Positions 8,929 to 15,935 of a DNA stretch of 64,000 nt are shown here, in pieces. The notes under the pieces are model-generated. The model was not told the origin of the DNA, did no database searches, and saw nothing but the letters and a program-made list of their open reading frames with translations. The translations under genes and the position numbers were made by a program. The first letter of the stretch is position 1. Every line of letters begins with the position of its first letter. Source of the DNA: Fibrella aestuarina BUZ 2 (GTDB taxonomy: Bacteria > Bacteroidota > Bacteroidia > Cytophagales > Spirosomataceae); the NCBI RefSeq assembly GCF_000331105.1, contig NC_020054.1:5707815-5771814 (forward strand). Reading direction: 5' to 3'.

Positions 8929-9378
8929 TCAGTAGGATTTGTGGGAAGGAGAAAAACCGAAAAATTCGCGAACAGCCCGAAACACCGTCGGGCGCTGAAT
9001 CTGTAGCCCTTCGGCAATGGATTCAGGCGACTGATTGTGGTAGAAGAGCAGGTTAAAGATATGTTCGGCTTGTTGAGCCGCTTCCGTTGTCTTGTGGGTG
9101 GGTAACTGCCGGTTTTGCCTGTACTCAAGCGCCTTCTTTCTGGCGAGCCGGATGATGGTGCAGGTAGTACTGGCCGAAAACGGTAGATCGGCCTGTAATT
9201 CCGGCGCGGCAAATACCTCGATCAGCACGTCCTGTGCCTGTTGCGGATTTGGCACAATTTTTAGGATAACCCCGTGCGCTACAGCCCCATACCGCTCATA
9301 TAATCGGAGCCGATTGGAGCCGGTATTGGCCGTTTCGAGTACCGCCGTTTTACCCACAGACCGGTTTAACACATTCAT
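8929..9378 (-). CDS. Short, divergent ECF-type sigma factor
   Basis: 149 residues, shorter than the usual 160-200. The stretch YERYGAVAHGVILKIV with QAQDVLIEVFA corresponds to region 2 and its AEDvlQEvF signature; ARKKALEYRQNRQ fits the end of region 2.4. The C-terminal helix-turn-helix (SPESIAEGLQIQRPTVFRAV) fits region 4.2. The sequence is unusually divergent. It would direct RNA polymerase to promoters under control of the anti-sigma factor encoded two bases downstream. No target promoter can be named. Confidence 0.72.
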   Translation of the reverse strand: MNVLNRSVGKTAVLETANTGSNRLRLYERYGAVAHGVILKIVPNPQQAQDVLIEVFAAPELQADLPFSASTTCTIIRLARKKALEYRQNRQLPTHKTTEAAQQAEHIFNLLFYHNQSPESIAEGLQIQRPTVFRAVREFFGFSPSHKSY

Positions 9379-9737
9379 AAGTTGTCAGCCGTTGATTTGT
9401 AGACTAGTTGACGTAGCTGGCACCAAAAACCAGACCATTCGCTGCACGTACGAAGGCATAAATTTACAGAAATATGTAGCACAAGCTTACCAAAATCCCA
9501 ACTAAGTCAACAACGAAGCAGCACGGCCCCTTCCTGCCGACGGGGGTGAACGATCCATAACGCACCAAACGACCGGTAAGCCGGATCAGAATCAGCCGAC
9601 TCAACGAATGGCGGGGTGGGGCATCTGTCGCAATGAGCGTTGCCACTCTGGCTATCCTTGTCTAATTTTGCCCCGTCTTCTGAACGGCTGTTGCTAACTG
9701 TCGTTCGGTTCGTAAGCAGCTTTCAACGCACAGTTCC
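9379..9737. other. Intergenic region between sigma gene and pdhB
   Basis: A 359-base gap between divergent genes. No open frame in it looks coding. It holds the predicted pdhB promoter at 9639-9670; the rest shows no repeat or RNA that I recognise. The sigma-gene promoter must also lie here but I cannot place it. Confidence 0.6.
9639..9670 (+). promoter_or_regulatory. Predicted Bacteroidota-type promoter of pdhB
   Basis: TAATTTTG at 9663-9670 matches the TAnnTTTG -7 box, and GTTG at 9639-9642 sits 20 bases upstream, the spacing expected for the -33 TTTG box. Transcription would begin near 9676, giving a leader of about 60 bases before the pdhB ATG. Confidence 0.5.
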
Positions 9738-10715
9738 ATGAGAGAAATACAATTCCGCGAAGCCCTACGTGAGGCCATGTCGGAAGAAATGCGCCTTGAC
9801 CCGAAGGTCTACCTGATGGGCGAAGAAGTAGCCGAATACAACGGAGCTTATAAAGTCAGTCAGGGTATGCTCGACGAGTTCGGGGCGGAGCGCGTCATCG
9901 ACACGCCCATCGCCGAGTTAGGCTTTGCGGGTATCGGTGTCGGGTCGGCCATCAACGGCCTGCGCCCCATCATCGAATTCATGACCTTCAACTTCTCGCT
10001 CGTTGCCATCGATCAGGTGATCAACTCGGCGGCGAAAGTGATGTCGATGTCGGGTGGCCAGTACTCGTGCCCCATCGTGTTCCGTGGTCCAACCGGCAAC
10101 GCGGGCATGCTGTCGAGCCAGCACTCGCAAAACTTCGAGAACTGGTTTGCCAATACGCCGGGCCTGAAAGTGGTGGTTCCGTCGAACCCCTACGACGCCA
10201 AAGGGTTGCTGAAAAGCTCGATCCGCGACAACGACCCCGTTATTTTCATGGAGTCGGAGCTGATGTATGGCGACAAAGGACAGGTGCCTGAAGAAGAGTA
10301 CCTTATCCCCATTGGGCAGGCCAACGTAGTGCGGGAAGGCACCGACGTGACCATTGTGTCGTTTGGCAAGATCATGAAAGTGGCGCTGGCGGCGGCCGAA
10401 GAACTGGCTAAAAATGGGGTGAATGCCGAGGTGATCGACCTCCGGACGGTGCGCCCCATCGACTACGCCACGATTATCAATTCGGTGAAGAAAACCAATC
10501 GTTGTGTGATTGTGGAAGAAGCCTGGCCGCTGGCGGCGATCTCGTCGGAGCTAACCTACCACATCCAACGCCACGCGTTTGATTACCTCGACGCGCCAGT
10601 GGTTCGGGTCAACAGCCTCGACTTACCCCTCCCCTACGCACCTACCCTCATCGAAGCCATTCTGCCCAACGTGAAGCGGACACTGGCGGCGGTTGAGGCG
10701 GTTACGTATCGCTAA
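9738..10715 (+). CDS. pdhB: Pyruvate dehydrogenase E1 component, beta subunit
   Basis: 325 residues. With the alpha subunit it decarboxylates pyruvate using thiamine diphosphate and acetylates the lipoyl group of E2. The family signatures are clear: an N-terminal REIQFREALREAM, MGEEVAEYNGAYKV with the TPP-contacting glutamate, DTPIAELGFAGIG, FMTFNF, and a C-terminal transketolase domain starting near VREGTDVTIVSFG. The alpha and E2 genes are not next to it, so the complex genes are dispersed, as in other Cytophagales. It has its own promoter-like boxes and a strong terminator. Confidence 0.95.
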   Translation: MREIQFREALREAMSEEMRLDPKVYLMGEEVAEYNGAYKVSQGMLDEFGAERVIDTPIAELGFAGIGVGSAINGLRPIIEFMTFNFSLVAIDQVINSAAKVMSMSGGQYSCPIVFRGPTGNAGMLSSQHSQNFENWFANTPGLKVVVPSNPYDAKGLLKSSIRDNDPVIFMESELMYGDKGQVPEEEYLIPIGQANVVREGTDVTIVSFGKIMKVALAAAEELAKNGVNAEVIDLRTVRPIDYATIINSVKKTNRCVIVEEAWPLAAISSELTYHIQRHAFDYLDAPVVRVNSLDLPLPYAPTLIEAILPNVKRTLAAVEAVTYR

Positions 10716-10752
10716 CTGTACCGATAGCGCATACTAACTTTGGTATACATGC

Positions 10753-10788
10753 AAAAAGCCCGCTGCCAGTACTGGCAGCGGGCTTTTT
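10753..10788 (+). terminator. Terminator of pdhB
   Basis: The 36 bases 10753-10788 form a perfect palindrome that begins AAAAAGCCCGCTGCC and ends in a T run, a textbook Rho-independent terminator 37 bases after the pdhB stop codon. The A run on the other arm would let it work on both strands. Confidence 0.9.
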
Positions 10789-10870
10789 TGGCACTATTTT
10801 ACCATCAACAGAAAAATAGTTTGATAATTTATCGTCAACTCGCTGACTCTTACCCTAGATTGAGTGGATT

Positions 10871-11194
10871 ATGCGCAGTCAGGCTCTTACCATCTACGAA
10901 GTCACCGTATTACCCATTGGCTCACTCAACACCGTACGGCAACGCGAACCAACGGTCGTCTTTTTTTCCAACCTGCGCAAGGCAGTCGATGCCATTATGG
11001 GCGAACTGGCGCTTAACGGCTGGCCCGCCAAAGTCAATTACACGGCCGTATACCGGGGCGTGAAGGAACGCGGGTTCTACAGTTGTGACTTCGACGTAGC
11101 CGGGGCGCGGGTTTTCCGGGTCAAGGTTTTACCTAAGCTACTCAACCCACCGCTCCCCCGGCTTGGCATGGACGAGCATCCGGGGGGCAAATGA
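10871..11194 (+). CDS. Hypothetical protein
   Basis: 107 residues, soluble, basic and slightly beta-rich (LTIYEVTVLPIGSL at the start, RVFRVKVLPKLL near the end). There is no signal peptide or membrane segment and I do not recognise the family. It stands between the pdhB terminator and a convergent gene, so it would be transcribed alone. Codon choice resembles its neighbours, which supports its being real. Confidence 0.5.
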   Translation: MRSQALTIYEVTVLPIGSLNTVRQREPTVVFFSNLRKAVDAIMGELALNGWPAKVNYTAVYRGVKERGFYSCDFDVAGARVFRVKVLPKLLNPPLPRLGMDEHPGGK

Positions 11195-11218
11195 AGCAAG
11201 CCTACGCCCACCAATAGA

Positions 11219-12619
11219 CTAATGCGCTGACTGCGTAGTCACGACAGGTATGTTGGTCTTTTTAATGGCGCCCATGCCGCCTTCCACGTTTACGACATTG
11301 TCGAAGCCACGCGCTTTCAGCATGGAGTTGGCCACCATCGACCGGTAACCGCCCGCGCAATGCACATACACCGGCTGGGTACGTGGCAACCGCGCTAAGT
11401 GGTCGTTCAGGTTATCAAGGGGCATATTCTCGGCATCGGCTACGTGTTCGGCCTCAAATTCGACGGGTTTCCGAACGTCAACAATGAGCGCACCGGGCTG
11501 CTCGGCCAAACGCCGGGCAAATTCATCCGCTGAGATCGACTCGACGGTGTCTACTTCGTGGCCCGCTGCCTGCCAGGCGGCAAAGCCCCCATCGAGATAG
11601 CCGATGCACTGATCGTAGCCAACCCGCGCCAGCCGCACGATCGTCTCGTTCTCTAGCCCGACGGGCGTTACCAGCGCGATGGGCTGTTTCAGATCGGGAA
11701 TCAGCGCACCAACCCAGGGAGCAAATTGCCCGTTCAGGCCGATATTGATGCTGTTGGGGATGAAGCCGTTGGCAAACTCAGCGGCTTCGCGCACATCGAG
11801 CACCAGCGCCCCGACTTCGTTGACGGCGGCTTCAAACGCGGCGGGCGATAGCGCCTGACTACCCCGTTGCAGCACCCGGTCGAGCGATTCGTATCCTTCT
11901 TTATTGAGCCGGGCATTTTCGGCAAAATAGGCCGGGGCCTGCGTCAGGCCGTTAAGCACCTGTTCGATGAATTCGGCCTTCGAGCCCGCCCGCAGCGCGT
12001 AGTTGAACCGCTTCTGATTGCCCAGCCGGTCGGTGGTTTCCTTGCTCATGTTCTTCCCGCAGGCCGAGCCTGCCCCGTGCGCCGGATACACAATCACATC
12101 GTCGGGCAGGGGCAAAATTTTGGTGTGCAGGCTATCGTAGAGCATACCCGCCAAATCCTGCTCGGTGAGGTCGCCTTTGATCGCCAGATCGGGCCGACCC
12201 ACGTCGCCGATAAAGAGCGTGTCGCCGGTAAAAATGGCGTGTTCGCGCCCTGTTTCATCGAGCAGCAGGTACGTTGTCGATTCGAGCGTATGACCGGGCG
12301 TGTGCAACACCTTGATCTGTACCTTACCCAGTTGAAACACCTCGCCGTCTTTTGCATGATGCACCGGATAGGCGGTGTTGGCATTGGGGCCGTAGACGAT
12401 CTGCGCGCCGGTTTTACGGGCCAGATCGAGGTGCCCCGACACGAAGTCGGCGTGAAAGTGCGTCTCGAAAATGTACTTGATCTGCGCGCCCGCCTGCTCG
12501 GCTTTCCGCACGTAGGGCGTAGTCTCCCGCAGCGGGTCTATGATGGCCGCTTCACCTTCACTTTCGATATAATAGGCGCCTTGTGCCAGGCAGCCGGTAT
12601 AGAGTTGTTCAACAAGCAT
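11219..12619 (-). CDS. Persulfide dioxygenase-rhodanese fusion (CstB-like)
   Basis: 466 residues in three parts. Residues 1-240 are a metallo-beta-lactamase fold with HFHADFVSGH (about 55-64), HTPGH and GDTLF, the ETHE1 persulfide dioxygenase pattern. A middle rhodanese domain (about 255-350) has no active-site cysteine (ALVTPVGLENE). The C-terminal rhodanese (about 365-460) keeps it (VYVHCAGGYRS, Cys near 420). This order, dioxygenase, pseudo-rhodanese, rhodanese, is that of CstB, which oxidises persulfides and yields thiosulfate. The downstream neighbour on the DNA but upstream in transcription is a TauE/SafE permease, which suits export of sulfite-like products. A GTG at 12634 could also start the protein but lies in a repeat. 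Confidence 0.88.
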   Translation of the reverse strand: MLVEQLYTGCLAQGAYYIESEGEAAIIDPLRETTPYVRKAEQAGAQIKYIFETHFHADFVSGHLDLARKTGAQIVYGPNANTAYPVHHAKDGEVFQLGKVQIKVLHTPGHTLESTTYLLLDETGREHAIFTGDTLFIGDVGRPDLAIKGDLTEQDLAGMLYDSLHTKILPLPDDVIVYPAHGAGSACGKNMSKETTDRLGNQKRFNYALRAGSKAEFIEQVLNGLTQAPAYFAENARLNKEGYESLDRVLQRGSQALSPAAFEAAVNEVGALVLDVREAAEFANGFIPNSINIGLNGQFAPWVGALIPDLKQPIALVTPVGLENETIVRLARVGYDQCIGYLDGGFAAWQAAGHEVDTVESISADEFARRLAEQPGALIVDVRKPVEFEAEHVADAENMPLDNLNDHLARLPRTQPVYVHCAGGYRSMVANSMLKARGFDNVVNVEGGMGAIKKTNIPVVTTQSAH

Positions 12620-12628
12620 AGGTTGTGA

Positions 12629-12786
12629 CCTCACCCCCGGCCCCTCTCCTTAAATTAAGGAGAGGGGGGAATACAACGACTAGCTAATCGCCCTTCAGCA
12701 GACTGAGTCCAGTCAGACGGAACAAGAGCGGGTTATCCTTGAAGTCTCCCCTCTCCTTGGTTTAAGGAGAGGGGCCGGGGGTGAGG
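12629..12786. repeat. Long inverted repeat with CACCCCCGGCCCCTCTCC arms
   Basis: Arms 12629-12652 and 12763-12786 are perfect 24-base complements. Each arm end also folds on itself: 12641-12666 and 12748-12774 each pair a CCCCTCTCC half with GGAGAGGGG. The middle, about 85 bases, is unique. The element fills the gap between the permease stop and the CstB-like start, both on the minus strand. The word CCCCTCTCCTTAAATTAAGGAGAGGGG is known to me as a dispersed repeat in several phyla. Confidence 0.8.
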
Positions 12787-12788
12787 TG

Positions 12789-13589
12789 TTAAAGCAATTC
12801 TTTCCAGATCATATAGAGGGCAACCGTCAGCACAAACCAGCCGAAGCCCTGACGAAGCCGGTTGGGCGGCACAAACCGGGACAGATACATCCCCAGAAAG
12901 ATGCCGCCAATGGATAAACCCGTGAACGGAAGAATAAAATTCCAGTTCAGCTGCGTGTGCTGCACATCGCCCAGAAAACCAACGAACGAATTGATGGCAA
13001 TGATGAGCACCGACGTGGCCACGGCCCGATGAATGGGCAGGCCCGCCAGTAACACCAGCATGGGCACGATGAGGAAACCGCCACCGGCACCGATGATGCC
13101 CGTCAGCAGCCCAACGGCCAGCCCGTCGAGCGCCAGGGGTACGTAGCGCGGCCGACCATCGGGTGCCAGCCCCTGTTCGGGCTGTTTGTCGCGGATCATG
13201 GCGCGGGCGGCCAGCAGCATTACCACGGCGAAAAACACCAGCATGGCGTTGCTTTTCGTTACAGGCAACGTACCCAGCCAGAACAACGGATCGGGCAGGG
13301 CGGGCACCAGGTAGCGCCGACTCAGGTAGACCGACAAAAAGGAAGGCAGCGCAAACGTAGCCGTCAGGCGCAGGTCGACGCGCCCCTTCCAGATATGGTT
13401 GATCGACCCGATCAGCGAGGTAGCCCCCACGACAAACAGCGAGTAAGTGGTAGCCAGCACCGCTGGTATGCCAAAAATATACACCAGAATAGGCACCGTC
13501 AGGATGGAGCCACCGCCACCGGCCAGCCCAATCACCACCCCGACCAGCACCGCCATGGCATAGCCAATAACTTCCTGCACGGTCATCAC
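12789..13589 (-). CDS. TauE/SafE family sulfite exporter-like permease
   Basis: 266 residues with about eight transmembrane helices in two related halves, each opening with a glycine-rich motif (GLAGGGGSILTVPIL near 23 and GIIGAGGGFLIVPML near 165). This duplicated motif defines the TauE/SafE (DUF81) family, whose members move sulfite, sulfonates or related organic anions. It sits upstream of the CstB-like gene on the same strand, across the inverted repeat, so the pair likely acts together on sulfur oxidation products. Two ATG codons are adjacent at the start; either could be used. Confidence 0.88.
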   Translation of the reverse strand: MMTVQEVIGYAMAVLVGVVIGLAGGGGSILTVPILVYIFGIPAVLATTYSLFVVGATSLIGSINHIWKGRVDLRLTATFALPSFLSVYLSRRYLVPALPDPLFWLGTLPVTKSNAMLVFFAVVMLLAARAMIRDKQPEQGLAPDGRPRYVPLALDGLAVGLLTGIIGAGGGFLIVPMLVLLAGLPIHRAVATSVLIIAINSFVGFLGDVQHTQLNWNFILPFTGLSIGGIFLGMYLSRFVPPNRLRQGFGWFVLTVALYMIWKELL

Positions 13590-13641
13590 GCGACAAAGCT
13601 ACGCGACGCCGGGCAACAGTCGACCTGCTGGTTGGGCGGGT

Positions 13642-15126
13642 TCAATAGAGTACCCAGGTGTCTTTGCCGCCCCCGCCCTGCGAGGAGTTGACCACCAACG
13701 AGCCTTTGCGCAGGGCCACGCGGGTCAGCCCGCCGGGAATCACGTTGATCTGCTCGCCGTAAAGGATATAAGGGCGCAGGTCGACGTGGCGGCCTTCGGC
13801 GTGGTCATCGATGAGGCAGGGCACACGCGACAGCGAGATAGTCGGCTGGGCAATGTAGTTACGCGGGTTGGCGGCAATTTTCTTGCGGAACGCGTCGTGT
13901 TCTTTCTTGGTCGCTTTGGGCCCGATCAGCATGCCGTAGCCGCCCGCTTCGTTGGCTTCTTTCACCACCAGATCGGCGATGTTGTCGAGTACGTACTGCC
14001 GGTCATCGTCTTCGCCGCAGATATACGTCCTGACGTTCTGGATGAGCGGTTTTTCGCCCAGATAATATTCGATGATCCGGGGTACGTAGGCATACACCAC
14101 TTTGTCGTCGGCCACGCCCGTGCCCGGTGCGTTGGCCAGCGCCACACGCCCTTTTTTGAACACCTCGAAAATACCCGGCACGCCAATGAGCGAATCGGGA
14201 TTAAAGGTTTTGGGGTCGAGAAACGTATCGTCGATGCGGCGGTAAATCACGTCGACGATCTGGAAACCTTTCGTGGTCCGCATTTTCACGTACCCACCCG
14301 ATACCACCAGGTCACGTGCATCGACCAGCTCGACGCCCATCTGTTGTGCCAGATACGAATGCTCGAAATAGGCTGAGTTGTAGATACCGGGCGTCAGCAC
14401 TACCACCGTCGGGTTAGGGCGGTCGGCAATATGTTGCAGCATCTGCAACAGGCGCGTGGGGTAATCCGATACGGGCCGAACGCCCGTTTGGGCCAGCACT
14501 TCGGGGAAGGTCTGCTTGGTCAGCTCGCGGTTTTCGAGCATGTACGACACGCCCGATGGGCAGCGCAGGTTGTCTTCCAGCACCATAAACTCACCGTCGT
14601 CGCCCCGGATCAGGTCGGTGCCCGTGATGTGGCACCAGATGTCTTTGGGCGGCCGCAGCCCCAGGCAGGGCTCCAGAAAACACTTGCTCGACTCGATCAG
14701 CTCGCGCGGCACCACGCCATCGTTCAGGATGCGCTGCTCGTTGTAAAGATCGTGAATGAAGAGATTGAGCGCTTTGATCCGCTGAATAAGCCCCTGCTCC
14801 ATCTGATCCCATTCCGCCGATTCGATGATGCGCGGAATGATGTCGATGGGCATGATGCGCTCGGTGCCTTCCCCTTCCGAATACACGTTGAAGGTGATGC
14901 CCATGCTCATCAGCGTCCGCTCGGCGGCCTGCTGCCGGCTGATCATCTCCGTGCGCCGAAGCTGCTCGACCCGCTGCCGGAAAGCCCGGTAGCCGGGACG
15001 TACCTGACCGTCGGGCGAGAACATTTCGTCGAAGAAATTCTCGGTCTGGTAATCGCTAAACGTGAAGGTTTGCGGCTCGGTGCTCTGCGACTGCGTTTGT
15101 CCGTTGAGCGTCTGCTTTTGTTTCAT
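13642..15126 (-). CDS. Circularly permuted ATP-grasp protein (DUF404/DUF407 type)
   Basis: 494 residues. The conserved stretch MPIDIIPRIIESAEWDQME, CLGLRPPKDIWCHITGTD, GEFMVLEDNLRCPSG and the ending VNSSQGGGGKDTWVL mark the circularly permuted ATP-grasp type 2 family, thought to join amino acids or peptides using ATP. These genes usually sit beside an alpha-E-domain gene and a transglutaminase-like protease; neither is present here, so the gene is solitary. The ATG at 15126 is preferred over upstream in-frame codons because it gives a normal basic N-terminus. Substrates are unknown. Confidence 0.85.
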   Translation of the reverse strand: MKQKQTLNGQTQSQSTEPQTFTFSDYQTENFFDEMFSPDGQVRPGYRAFRQRVEQLRRTEMISRQQAAERTLMSMGITFNVYSEGEGTERIMPIDIIPRIIESAEWDQMEQGLIQRIKALNLFIHDLYNEQRILNDGVVPRELIESSKCFLEPCLGLRPPKDIWCHITGTDLIRGDDGEFMVLEDNLRCPSGVSYMLENRELTKQTFPEVLAQTGVRPVSDYPTRLLQMLQHIADRPNPTVVVLTPGIYNSAYFEHSYLAQQMGVELVDARDLVVSGGYVKMRTTKGFQIVDVIYRRIDDTFLDPKTFNPDSLIGVPGIFEVFKKGRVALANAPGTGVADDKVVYAYVPRIIEYYLGEKPLIQNVRTYICGEDDDRQYVLDNIADLVVKEANEAGGYGMLIGPKATKKEHDAFRKKIAANPRNYIAQPTISLSRVPCLIDDHAEGRHVDLRPYILYGEQINVIPGGLTRVALRKGSLVVNSSQGGGGKDTWVLY

Positions 15127-15204
15127 CAGGCGGGGTTGTATGCTACGGTGGAGCTGGTAAAGGCTACGGTGAAGCACCCAAGATACGAAACCAACGCAGT
15201 CGGC

Positions 15205-15855
15205 TCAATAGTCCTGCAATTTATCGGACTCAAAAACGTGTTTGCCGCTTAGTTGCTGCTGCATGGTCGAGAGCATGGCGTTGGCGACTTTCTCCGCTTC
15301 GATACCTTTGTATTTGGCCGGTATGAGTGGCGAAAGCAGGCGCATCACCCCCGCCCCGATGCGTTCGCCCAGCCGGTTTTCCTGCCGATCACCCAATAAC
15401 AGGGAGGGCCGGAAAATCAACAGCGTAGGATACCGGAGTGCCGCCAGGTCCCGCTCGACCTCGCCCTTGACCCGGTTATAAAAAAAAGACGATTCCACAC
15501 TGGCGCCCATTGCCGTTACAATCGCAAATTGCGAGGCGCCATTCTCCCGGGCCAGCCGGGCAATGTCGACTGGATATTGGTAATCAACCTGCCGGAACGC
15601 TTCTTTCGAGCCCGCTTTTTTGATGGTCGTGCCCAGGCAACAATAGACATCATCGGCCCGAACGAGCAGGCCATTGGGTGCGTCGAACTGAAAGGGAATC
15701 TCCTGAACACGGGGATGCTGCCACGACAGCGGCTTGCGCGTCAGTACAGTAATCCGGTCGTACAGTGCCGAATCAACCAGCCGATGCAGCAATATGTCGC
15801 CGATTAGACCGGTTGCACCGACTAGTAACGCAGTTTTTAAGGCAGAAGTGGTCAT
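15205..15855 (-). CDS. NAD(P)-binding Rossmann protein (TIP30/HTATIP2-like)
   Basis: 216 residues. The N-terminal LLVGATGLIGDILLHRLV is an atypical SDR glycine-rich loop; CCLGTTIKKAGSKEAFRQVDY followed by FAIVTAMGAS and FYNRVKGEVE is the pattern of the TIP30/HTATIP2 branch of short-chain dehydrogenase-like proteins, in which Y and K of YNRVK occupy the usual catalytic places. Bacterial members are of unknown function. It is divergent from the large MG2/plug gene with only about 80 bases between the start codons. Confidence 0.82.
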   Translation of the reverse strand: MTTSALKTALLVGATGLIGDILLHRLVDSALYDRITVLTRKPLSWQHPRVQEIPFQFDAPNGLLVRADDVYCCLGTTIKKAGSKEAFRQVDYQYPVDIARLARENGASQFAIVTAMGASVESSFFYNRVKGEVERDLAALRYPTLLIFRPSLLLGDRQENRLGERIGAGVMRLLSPLIPAKYKGIEAEKVANAMLSTMQQQLSGKHVFESDKLQDY

Positions 15856-15935
15856 CAGAGGCGGTTAGAATTTGCTAATTTAACCGTCCGACTAGTAAAC
15901 GGACGCTACATTTGTTTAAAACCTATTCAAATTCC

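Noticed and set aside
9464..9646. 60-residue frame in the gap before pdhB
   Set aside because: It has no ribosome-binding or family features and overlaps the predicted pdhB promoter.
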